Positions 45,202 through 55,731 of a DNA stretch of 64,000 bases are shown in pieces. The position numbers and the translations under genes are program-made. The DNA is taken from contig CM060958.1 in assembly GCA_030765055.1 (NCBI GenBank), positions 112,569,127 through 112,633,126 of the forward strand. Reading direction: 5' to 3'. Source of the stretch: Mantis religiosa. Taxonomy: Eukaryota; Arthropoda; Insecta; Mantodea; Mantidae. The notes beneath the pieces are model-generated. The model was given only the letters and a program-made list of their open reading frames with translations, did not search any database and was not told where the DNA came from. Numbering within the stretch: position 1 is the stretch's first letter; every line of letters starts with the position of its first letter.

Positions 45202-45365
45202 ACGAGGGGGTGTCGTAAAGTTTTAATTATCACCCGGTAGTTTTTATGCCAGAGTGATCATTATTGTTCCAGTGTATTCATTGATCCCTCGGGACATAAT
45301 GTTGGTAATTACAGATACTTGCGTCTTTTCTTTACAGTGAGTGCCAGAAGTGACTGAGGTGTAAG

Positions 45366-46396
45366 ATGGACCAAATTAAGAGCCTCGTAGTGTGATCAAG
45401 TTCCTGCATTTGAGGGACAAAATTGCCCGGGAAATACATGATGAGGTGACGGCTGTTTATGGAAAGGATTGCCCATCGTATGACACTATTCTGAGATGGA
45501 AAATGAATTTTCAAACTGCTCACATGTCCCTAACAGATCAGCCAAGAGCTGGTAGACCGTCTATGGCAGACGATGCTGTCACAGTGAAGAAGGTGGAGTG
45601 TTTAATACTGTAAGACAGACCAGCAACCATCCAAATGATCATGAATGATACACGTCTTAGTTATGGTAGTATGTGGAAAATTATTCATGTCGAACTGCAT
45701 TTGTCTAAGGTGCCTGCCTGGTGGGTTCCACGTTTGCTAATCCCTTTCCAAAAGCAAACACGGCGTGATCTTTCAAGACAGATGTTGAAGACAGGATGAA
45801 GATGATTATTTTTGATCGTCTAGTAACCATGGATGAATCCTGGATCTATCAGTATGATCGAGAGACAAAATCCATGAGCATGGAATGAAAACATACCGAT
45901 TCCTCCCCCTCCAAGAACGGCAAAGGTGCAAAAGTCAGCTGGGAGAAGTTCATGATTTCAGTTTTCTGGGACTATCGTGTAGTCATCCTTACAGATTATC
46001 TTACCAAATTCAAACCATTACTGGCAGATACTACCGCAATCTTCTAGACAAGTTACGAGCATCTCTGATTAAGAAACGACGCGGTATACTCTCCAAAGTT
46101 GTTCGTCTTCTGGCTGATAATGCACCAGCTTATTCATCAAAAGTTGCAGTTGACAAAACAAGGGAATGTGGCTTTCGCCCAATCTCGCACCAGTTGACTT
46201 TTTCTTGCTCCTGGAAATGAAGAATCCGATGCGTGGTCGCCAATTTGACAACACAAATGACGTCATTAATGAATAGGAAGAGTGGTTTAAAGCGAATTCT
46301 GCAGACTTTTACAGTCAAAGTATTCGGAAGTTCAAGAAACGCTGGGAAAAATGCGTAAAACTGGATGGTGACTACTGTCCTCCACAGGAGAGATAG
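45366..46396 (+). pseudogene. Mariner M2 transposase, copy 2
   Basis: ATG at 45366; after an early frameshift it reads IKFLHLRDKIAREIHDEV, VYGKDCPSYDTILRWKMNFQ and DQPRAGRPSMADDA (the GRPS motif). VTMDESWIYQYD keeps the first catalytic Asp, and LLADNAPAYSS the second. The third block is broken by a deletion. The end reads GDYCPPQER before a stop at 46394. Several frameshifts; inactive. Confidence 0.82.
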
Positions 46397-46488
46397 TCTC
46401 CGACGCCTGAGACGCAGGGAGGTTGGCGAAGTTTCCCACTCCCTCACTGGACAGGCTTATGACACCCCATGTCAACACAGTTACAGAC

Positions 46489-46756
46489 TATTAATAATAA
46501 CTAAACACTAGTAACACAACTTCACTTATCTTATTTAAATCCGGGGACCGGTTTCAAAGCAAACATCTGCTTTATCCTCAGCCACTCAGCTTGACAATGG
46601 GTGAGTGTCAAGCTGAGTGGCTGAGGATAAAGCAGATGTTTGCTTTGAAACCGGTCCCCGGATTTAAATAAGATAAGTGAAGTTGTGTTACTAGTGTTTA
46701 GTTATTATTAATAACCTAGTTTACTTCACTGTCAGCAGCTTCAGTTTTTTACATAA
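46489..46756. mobile_element. Perfect hairpin insertion with 12-bp target duplication
   Basis: The left arm 46489-46596 and right arm 46606-46713 are exact reverse complements (108 of 108) around a 9-base loop, followed by a 43-base non-palindromic tail. ACAGTTACAGAC occurs just outside both ends (46477-46488 and 46757-46768). Each arm holds CTGAGGATAAAGCAG ... GCTTTGAAACCGGTCC, which resembles the CTGAAGATG...GAAAC pattern of Penelope-like element termini. That assignment is an inference. Confidence 0.75.
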
Positions 46757-47041
46757 ACAGTTACAGACGTTTCAGAAGCATTCTGAAGGCTTCTACTTTT
46801 GTGAATGAATCTTCTCGGTTTTAGTGTATAGAGTGAATAGGGCGCATGTTTTTAACGGTCTGCTCCTTGTGTAGCAGGTGTTCTCTGCCACACACACTGT
46901 GTAAGACAACACATATCTTCAAGGGACCTTCTTTGCGTTGCTGGACTGTACGTAGAAAGGAACTAACACGCACATATCAACACAAATCCTCTATCACATG
47001 TTTTGAAAGGGTGATAATTAAAACTTTACGACACCCCCTCG

Positions 47042-48165
47042 TATGGGTTATGTAGGTATGAAAAATGTATCTTTGCAGAACAAACAACAAGCTCAGTCAG
47101 CAGAGTACCTAACTAACTTGCTAGGATTAGGATTGGGATTTCAACATGGAGGGGTTTCGGTATATAGGCCATCATGTTGGGCCCATTGTTCCTATGCCCC
47201 CAAGTGGAGACATCCCCGGGAGGAAGGATGAAGCAAAGGAGACAGAGGGTGGCCCACCCAAGGAGCCGCGGCAGTACAGAGTTTACTTGGCTACAGTTTA
47301 CTTGGCTAGAGACTTCCCCCGATTGACCAGGACAACGAATTCGCTCCCCTACAGCGGGACGGCAACGAACCCAAAAGCCAAGTCCAAAGGTTCCTGGCTT
47401 CCGGTCCCGAAATGGTCACAGCAGAGGAGCGCAGACTGGCAAGCAACCTACTGGAGGAGGAAATAGTTTTTCTCAGCGCATTACTTCCTGCCATGCACCG
47501 CCGAGACTACCGCCAATTCTTCTACCCTGAAAGAGACCCCAGATGAAAGATGATATGAAATGATAATAGAGATGATAGAGATGAAATGGAGTTACAGGAA
47601 ATTCGGGGGATGTATTTAACCTACCCAGTATTTGCCTACCCACTAGGGGAAACCGCCGAAAATATTCATGGGTCAGGTAGGTCGGTCACTGAAATCAAAA
47701 GAAGTCCGAAGTTTGATTTCCCGCTGGAGGTTGAGGGTTTCTCGCTAGTCAAAATTGTCTATCTTCCCCAGAAATAGAAAGTGTGATTCTAATATTAAAA
47801 AGAGCAAAGAAATCTTATGAAAACTGTATATCGTTTTACAGCCAGTGACGAAGCATTCAATGAAACGCTGGGAGCTCCGCTTCCCCAAACATTTCAGGAG
47901 AAAGAAAACAAAACAAGAAAATGCATGCCAAATAATATGTTATTTGCTCTTGATACGTTTACATTGGCTTAGGCTTGAGTGACCAATTCCGCGAAATTAC
48001 TCAATACTGTATTTACGCATTCGTAACCTTGATTACCATTCTGTAGCGGTTATTTCATGGTTTTAAATTCTTAGGAATGTATTTTCAATTGTTATGAAAT
48101 GATTAATTTGTACGAAAATGAAAGTGTAAAATTAGGGTGTTCATGAACTGATGCAGTATAAGTCA
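47042..48165. other. GC-richer unclassified repeat-like stretch at about 47140-47770
   Basis: 47146-47466 is an open 106-codon frame with Pro/Gly-rich residues (PMPPSGDIPGRKDEA), overlapped by an opposing frame. A short word, TACAGTTTACTTGGCTA, repeats in tandem at 47276-47307. I recognise no family; it may be a SINE-like or LINE 3' region. AT-rich from 47800. Confidence 0.35.
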
Positions 48166-48169
48166 TAAT

Positions 48170-48510
48170 AATAACCCATGGCGCGACAGCCCTTAGAGGA
48201 CCAAGGCCTACCAACCCGACTGCCGGCCTCACACCCACTTATGCACGGCAGAGGTAGACGATCTACAACCGATACGGGGAGGAGATGTGGTCAGCATCTC
48301 GGCATCCCCCAGCCGGATTGTTGGTTTCCGTGAACTGGGCCGCTTAACTAGCGTAGACTCCTCACTTTCCTCACGATGCTGAGTGCACATCGGTCCTATA
48401 CCCGGTGCCTAAAATTCGCACCACATGGGTGGGATTGAACCCGGGCCGCTTTCCGTGGCCAGGAACCAAGGAATGCTGCCTTAGCCCGCTACGCCATGGC
48501 GCAGGACCAG
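48170..48510 (-). mobile_element. tRNA-derived SINE family F
   Basis: The minus strand has the head GCGCCATGGCGTAGCGGGC and the B box GGTTCAATCCCACCC, followed by a 300-base GC-rich body ending TCCTCTAAGGGCTGTCGCGC. I associate this arrangement with SINEs seen in several orthopteroid insects, from memory only. Confidence 0.75.
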
Positions 48511-48736
48511 TATAAGTTAAATTGTATATAATATTCTCGTTATTGTTATTGCAACAATTTGATTACGTATGATAAGTAATTTGGTTGTTATAGTATAGAG
48601 GAGAGTTCAAGGTTTTCTGTAATTACCGTTCTTCTGCAAACGACTTTCATTGAAGTAAGACGTGTAGTTGTGTCGATCTGCGACTTTGCAGACATAACCT
48701 TTTGTGAATGCATTTGTGTTGCATTTGTAGCGTGTG

Positions 48737-48839
<103 letters not shown>

Positions 48840-49364
48840 CAGTTCATCGATGGAACAAGCATTTTTTGTAAAAATGACAGCATTTGCGTCATTTAAAATT
48901 GTATCAGAATTTAAAAATTTTTCGCTGGAGTAAAATCCACCACATTTAAAAGAGAAGAATTTTTATTTATTTTCCAACAATTACAGTATCAACTTCCCAT
49001 AATCTGCGACCACGCCCAGAGGTAAGATTTCCTGCTCCAGAGCTGCTAAGGAACCTACTGGGTGTCTACAAGATCTTCAGAAAGGTGAGGAATAAATCAT
49101 CACTTCATCTCCCATCATCCCATTTGCAACAACTGCGTTGCAATGCTTCGTAGCTATTGGGAAGCAATTGCCACTCTTCGTTAGTCAAGAAGCACTAACA
49201 GATGTTATCACGTAAAGTGTCTTATCATGTTTTTCTTTTATGTGCTTATTTTAAATACAACCGTAAGTATATTTTAATAGTATTAGCAATAGTATTTTAC
49301 GTAGATTGGCGTTTAGTGGTGATAAATAGGAAATTCCTATGTAATTCAAATTCAATTTTGAAAT

Positions 49365-49690
49365 TCATACCATAGCCTACACACGGCTAGTGTGGAAGAA
49401 ATGATTATTTCCATCAATTTACCTGAACAACATAGTGGTTTATCTATGAAGCCTGGGACTTAAGTACTTACAGCATAGTAAGTCGACACAAAAGGTACGT
49501 GTCTCATAGCATGTGAGAACCCCTAGTGGTCTACATGGTAACATATGAGTCAGTTGGAGAATTTAGTGTCATGTCGGCACGTTGGCTATAGTAGCTCACC
49601 TGGTTAGAGTAATCGCAGGAGAGCGGGAGATCAGGGGTTCAAATCTCGACTATGGCATTGAATTTTTTAGTCTGGCTCTACTCATTCAAA
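49365..49690 (+). mobile_element. SINE family C with preceding tail of another copy
   Basis: 49370-49430 is a family C tail (CACACGGCTAGTGTGGAAG). 49455-49690 is a second copy with 5' part GCCTGGGACTTAAG, AGAACCCCTAGTGGTCTAC, GAGTCAGTTGGAGAATTTAG, an A-box region, GGTTCAAATCTCG and GGCATTGAATTTTTTAGTC. Confidence 0.8.
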
Positions 49691-50151
49691 TTCTCGTGAA
49701 GTTTGAAGTTCTTATCAAAAGTGTATGAATGACATACTTTCTCCTTTTTAGGCTAACAATTCAAGTGGTGTGGGCCAGCTATATGAAAATTTGGAACGTC
49801 TGTGTGGAGAGAGTAGAAAGGAATATATCTGTTGGTAGGGTTAGCAGTCTTGCAATGCAAGAAGGGCCTACGTTCGACTTTACAATAGAAAGAGTACTGA
49901 AGAGTAGTCTTAGTTGTTTGAGTCATTGTTTCTTATTTTAATGAAAATCTTTATTTTGAGCTTCCCTCGCTTTGAAAGTGACGCCTCGACACTGTACCTA
50001 CGTGCGACTGCACAATAACAGGAGTACCGAAGAGTAGTCTTGGTTCTTTGAGTCATTATTCTCTCTTACTTTAATGAAAATTATTATTTTGAGCTTACCT
50101 CGCTTTGAAAGTCACGCCTCGACACTGGACCTACGTGTGACTGTACAATAG

Positions 50152-50616
50152 CGTGACTTTGTGGGTTGTATAATTAAAAGTCCAATTTGCCGAAAATCTA
50201 AATGTTCTTTATTTCCGTAGAAATAAACTGTTTAATTCTCACGTAACAACATTACATCACATAGAGAACCACAATCTTCCAAGATCGATGACTGTAGCAA
50301 ACAGTTATTATTGCACATGTTTACATCAGCTCTCGTTGCAACACTGCACAGCTGTTTACTACTACACCACACTTGGCGAGTCTTCGCCTCTTTAAATACC
50401 TCACTGATACTTTCTAGACTATTCTAAAATAAACCAGAACCCGAAATATTTCTATCAGTCAAGAAGTCACCAGAAATTTCCATTTATCTCAGTTTGTTTG
50501 TTTTGGCAGACCCTTATCTGCGTGCTATCCTCATCTGCCGGCTCTTTGTTTCCACACTGTCCATCTATTCCTTTGTGTAAACAAGCTGCGCGATCGTAGA
50601 TAATGGGATTGCGACA
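50152..50616 (+). mobile_element. Solo LTR, copy 4, within the satellite
   Basis: 465 bp, CGTGACTTTGTGGG (first base changed from T) to GGATTGCGACA. The flanks are ATAG at 50148-50151 and 50617-50620. A TATA-like CTTTAAATACC and AAAATAAACC lie inside. It differs from the copy at 52876 at about 11 positions. Confidence 0.93.
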
Positions 50617-52875
50617 ATAGAAAGAGTACTGAAGAGTAGTCTTGGTTCTTTGAGTTATTATTCTCTGTTAATTTAATGAAAATTATTATTTTAACCTTCC
50701 CTCGCTTTGAAAGTGACGCATCGACACTGGACCTACCTGTGCTGTACAATAGAAAGAGTACTGAAGAGTAGTCTTAGTTCTTTGAGATATTGTTCTCTCT
50801 CAATTTAATGAAAATTATTATTTTAACCTTCCCTCGCTTTGAAAGTGACGCCTCGACACTGGACCTACGTGTGACCGTACAATAGGAGTACTGAAGAGTA
50901 GTTTTAGTTCTTTGAGTCAGTATTCTCTCTTACTTTAATGAAAACTATTATTTTGAGCTTTCCTCGCTTTGAAAGTGACACCTGGACACTGGACCTACGT
51001 GTGACCGTACAATAGAAGGAGTACTGAAGAGTAGTCTTAGTTCTTTGAGTCAGTATTCTCTGTTACTTTAATGAAAATTATTATTTTGAGCTTCCCTCGC
51101 TTTGAAAGTGACGCCTCGACACTGGACCTACGTGTGACCGTACAATAGAAGGAGTACTGAAGAGTAGTCTTAGTTCTTTGAGTCAGTATTCTCTCTTACT
51201 TTAATGAAAATTATTATTTTGAGCTTCCCTCGCTTTGAAAGTGACGCCTCGACACTGGACCTACGTGTGACCGTACAATAGAAGGAGTACTGAAGAGTAG
51301 CTTTAGTTCTTTGAGTCAGTATTCTCTCTTACTTTAATGAAAATTATTATTTTGAGCTTCCCTCGCTTTGAAAGTGACGCCTCGACACTGGACCTACGTG
51401 TGACCGTACAATAGAAGGAGTACTGAAGAGTAGCTTTAGTTCTTTGAGTCAGTATTCTCTCTTACTTTAATGAAAATTATTATTTTGAGCTTCCCTCGCT
51501 TTGAAAGTGACGCCTCGACACTGGACCTACGTGTGACCGTACAATAGAAGGAGTACTGAAGAGTAGCTTTAGTTCTTTGAGTCAGTATTCTCTCTTACTT
51601 TAATGAAAATTATTATTTTGAGCTTCCCTCGCTTTGAAAGTGACGCCTCGACCCTGGACCTACGTGTGACCGTACAATAGAAGGAGTACTGAAGAGTAGC
51701 TTTAGTTCTTTGAGTCAGTATTCTCTCTTACTTTAATGAAAATTATTATTTTGAGCTTCCCTCGCTTTGAAAGTGACGCCTCGACACTGGACCTACGTGT
51801 GACCGTACAATAGAAGGAGTACTGAAGAGTAGCTTTAGTTCTTTGAGTCAGTATTCTCTCTTACTTTAATGAAAATTATTATTTTGAGCTTCCCTCGCTT
51901 TGAAAGTGACGCCTCGACACTGGACCTACGTGTGACCGTACAATAGAAGGAGTACTGAAGAGTAGCTTTAGTTCTTTGAGTCAGTATTCTCTCTTACTTT
52001 AATGAAAATTATTATTTTGAGCTTCCCTCGCTTTGAAAGTGACGCCTCGACCCTGGACCTACGTGTGACCGTACAATAGAAGGAGTACTGAAGAGTAGCT
52101 TTAGTTCTTTGAGTCAGTATTCTCTCTTACTTTAATGAAAATTATTATTTTGAGCTTCCCTCGCTTTGAAAGTGACGCCTCGACACTGGACCTACGTGTG
52201 ACCGTACAATAGAAGGAGTACTGAAGAGTAGTCTTAGTTCTTTGAGTCAGTATTCTCTCTTACTTTAATGAAAATTATTATTTTGAGCTTCCCTCGCTTT
52301 GAAAGTCACGCCTCAACCCTGGACCTACGTGTGACCGTACAATAGAAGGAGTACTGAAGAGTAGCTTTAGTTCTTTGAGTCAGTATTCTCTCTTACTTTA
52401 ATGAAAATTATTATTTTGAGCTTCCCTCGCTTTGAAAGTGACGCCTCGACACTGGACCTACGTGTGACCGTACAATAGAAGGAGTACTGAAGAGTAGTCT
52501 TAGTTCTTTGAGTCAATATTCTCTGTTACTTTAATGAAAATTATTATTTTGAGCTTCCCTCGCTTTGAAAGTGACGCCTCGACCCTGGACCTACGTGTGA
52601 CCGTACAATAGAAGGAGTACTGAAGAGTAGTCTTAGTTCTTTGAGTCAGTATTCTCTCTTACTTTAATGAAAATTATGTTGAGCTTTCCTCGCTTTGAAA
52701 GTGACGCCTCACTACTGCACCTACTTGCGACTGTACAGTAACAGGAGTTCTGAAGAGTAGTCTTATTTTTTTTGAGTTATAATTCTCTCTTACTTTAATG
52801 AAAATTGTTATTTTGAGCTTACCTCGCTTTGAAAGTCACGCCTCGACACTGGACCTACGTGTGACTGTACAATAG

Positions 52876-53340
52876 TGTGACTTTGTGGGTTGTATAATTA
52901 AAAGTCCAATTTGCCGAAAATCTAAATGTTCTTTATTTCCGTAGAAATAAACTGTTTAATTCTCACGTAACAACATTACATCACATAGAGAACCACAATC
53001 TTCCAAGATCCATGACTGTAGCAAACAGTTATTATTGCACATGTTTACATCAGCTCTCGTTGCAACACTGCACAGCTGTTTACTACTACACCACACTTGC
53101 CGAGTCTTCGCCTCTTTAAATACCTCACTGATAATTTCTAGACTATTCTAAAATAAACCAGAACCCGAAATATTTCTATCAGTCTAGAAGTCACCAGAAA
53201 TTTCCATTTATCTCACTTTGTTTGTTTTGGCAGACCCTTATCTGCATGCTATCCTCATCTGTCGGCTCTTTGTTTCCACACTGTCCACCTATTCCTCTGT
53301 GTAAACAAGCTGCGCGATCGTAGATAACGGGATTGCGACA
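52876..53340 (+). mobile_element. Solo LTR, copy 5, within the satellite
   Basis: 465 bp, TGTGACTTTGTGGG to GGATTGCGACA, with ATAG at 52872-52875 and 53341-53344. Same target position and duplication as copy 4, and the flanking satellite units are matched as well. Confidence 0.95.
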
Positions 53341-54369
53341 ATAGAAAGAGTACTGAAGAGTAGTCTTGGTTCTTTGAGTTATTATTCTCTGTTAATTTAA
53401 TGAAAATTATTATTTTAACCTTCCCTCGCTTTGAAAGTGACGCCTCGACACTGGACCAACCTGTGACTGTACAATAGAAAGAGTACTGAATAGTAGTCTT
53501 AGTTCTTTGAGTTATTGTTCTCTCTAAATTTAATGAAAATTATTATCTTAACCTTCCCTCGCTTTGAAAGTGACGCCTCGACATTAGACCTACGTGTAAC
53601 CGTACAATAGAAGGAGTACTGAAGAGTAGTCTTAGTTCTTTGAGTCATTATTCTCCCTTAACTTAATGAAAATTATTATCTTAACCTTCCCTCGCTTTGA
53701 AAGTGACGCCTCGACACTGGACCTACGTGTCACTGTACAATAGAAGGAGTACTGAAGAGTAGTCTTAGTTCTTTGAGTTATTGTTCTCTCTCAATTTAAT
53801 TAAAATTATTATTTTAACCTTCCCTCGCTTTGAAAGTGACGCCTCGACACTGGACCTACGTGTGACCGTACAATAGGAGTACTGAAGAGTAGTTTTAGTT
53901 CTTTGAGTCATTATTCTCTCTTAACTTAATGAAAATTATTATTTTAACCTTCCCTCGCTTTGAAAGTGACGCCTCGACACTGGACCTACGTGTGACTGTA
54001 CAATAGAAAGAGTATTGAAGAGTAGTCTTGGGACTTTTTGTCATTATTCTGTCTTATTTTTAATGAAAGTTATTATTTTGAGCTTCACTCGCTTTGAAAG
54101 TCATGTCTCGCCACCGTTCATAGCGCTGTTGATTTGGTAATGTAATACCAGCTATAAATGTAGTTATGTTATTTCTTCCAACATACTGCAGAAAACTGAA
54201 TGCATCTGTATTACAAACCAAAGAGTGATGATCATAAAATTCGTCCTTTATATGTTTTATATTTTGACTGGAAGGATTTCAGTAGTATACTGTTGCATCT
54301 TGAGGATCAGCAGATTACTTTGCCGTTAAAGATTGTGCTGAGAATACTCCCGTTCACTTTAGGCACGGT

Positions 54370-54565
54370 TAAATAGATCGCTTTAACCCGCTGGAAGTTT
54401 TCTGGAACATTACGTTGTAACACCCTTGAACTGGGGTGTAATATTACCCTTAAAGTGCTCCAAGTACGAGGATGTATAGCGTAGACTCTTCTCTTTAGAT
54501 AACGCCGCAGGAAAAACTAGGGTGAGGTCAAGTCCCTGATCTTGGAGCAGACCTGGTTAGCTTTC
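54370..54565 (-). pseudogene. Tc1/mariner-like transposase C-terminal fragment
   Basis: The minus strand reads APRSGT, stop, PHPSFSCGVI, TLYILVLGAL and, in shifted frame, LQRNVPENFQRV. This parallels the end of the 16155-16487 type (PRSPDLTPPDFF-WG, P-TL--L, NV--NF-RR). Heavily decayed. Confidence 0.45.
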
Positions 54566-55731
54566 TCTCATCGGAGTTTCCTTACCCACTCCACTGTGTC
54601 TGTTCACTGTGAGGATATATAACGAATAATAACAAACAGCGCCCAGTCAGTGATATTTCATTGAGAATGCATACAATGCTCAATAGAAATATTGTGTAGA
54701 ATCAGAAATTGATTATTTCTGTTTTCAGAATGGTCGTATTGTTAGAATGTTTGATTCTAAGTTTTTATGTAAGCAATTCTCCCCTTACGAGGGCAGATCA
54801 AATATAAAGGGAATTTCAATATAACTGTGCTGTTGCTAATAATTTAGAGGAAGGACCTTGTCATTATGTTGGTGGGGGTATCTCGAGAGGAGGTATAGCG
54901 CGCGAGCACTGCGGATAAGGGGGCTGTGTCAGTACGCCATGAGTGAGCAAGAGGTGCACAAGTCTGTTGCGCAACGTATCGTCACCAGAGTTTTTTCAAA
55001 AAGGGGCATCAAACCTTCGTAAAATTTGAGACAGGTGCGTGCACACTTTGGGGAAGAAACGCTTTAGAAAACTGAAGTTATGCGTGGGCTAAATATTTTC
55101 TGGCGGAAAGAGAAGCTGTAGAAAATGAACATCATATGAGGAGACCGCGGACAAGCATTACTGCAGGCATCATTGTTGCCATTCGTGACATTGTTGAACA
55201 ATATCGGAGCATAAAAGTATCCAAAATTGTTTTTTCCCCAGTAATAAGTTTAGAAGTGTTCAAATAATCATCTGAGATGAACTCCATTACAGAAAATTGT
55301 GTACCTGGTAGGTTCCTCATCCCTCAACCAGGTACACAAAACGTTACGCCAGGAAGTTTGTCAGAGTCATCTTCATCGCCACGAGGAGGAGGAAGAAGAT
55401 TTCTTGAATCACATGTTGATTTATGACGAAATATGAGTGCATCATTACACACCACAGTCAAAGCAAGCAAGAATGGAGTGGCGTCGAGGAGACGAAGCAG
55501 GTCCAGTCAGGGTCAAAACACGTCCATCAGCGAAAGATGGTTATAACCTTTATGGGGACTCCGCAGGCGCTTTGCTCGTGGATTTTCTTCACGAACGAAG
55601 GGCAATCAATGTGGCCTGTTACTGTCGCATTTTGGATGAAGCAAAAGCATATCGCAACAAACGACGCCGGTAATGGATCCAGAATGTCATTCTTCTCCAT
55701 GACAATGCGAAGCCACATACTGCCATTTTAA

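Larger units (their letters stand above)
45202..47041 (+). mobile_element. Mariner family M2, copy 2, with both TIRs
   Basis: CGAGGGGGTGTCGTAAAGTT at the left is matched by its exact complement at the right end (to 47041), each next to TA (45200-45201 and 47042-47043). The total is 1840 bp, of which 280 belong to a later hairpin insertion and its duplication. Confidence 0.92.
49867..54125 (+). repeat. 133-bp satellite array, about 25 units
   Basis: The unit starts GTACAATAGAAGGAGTACTG and contains GTTCTTTGAGTCAGTATTC, AATGAAAATTATTATTTTGAG and CCCTCGCTTTGAAAGTGACG. Unit starts at 51007, 51140, 51273, 51406 and 51539 show an exact 133-bp period. The central units are nearly identical and the outer ones diverged. 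Two solo LTRs (50152-50616, 52876-53340) sit at the same unit position. Most units carry TGAGTCA. No coding frame crosses units. Confidence 0.97.

Noticed and set aside
46489..46713. Functional hammerhead ribozyme in the hairpin arms (CTGAGGA, a stem AAAGCA/TGCTTT, GAAAC)
   Set aside because: No cleavage triplet with a matching stem I or closing stem III could be found, so only a resemblance to Penelope-type termini is claimed.
49867..54125. CRISPR-like repeat-spacer array
   Set aside because: The repeat is a head-to-tail 133-bp unit with no unique spacers, in a eukaryotic transposon-rich context; it is a satellite.
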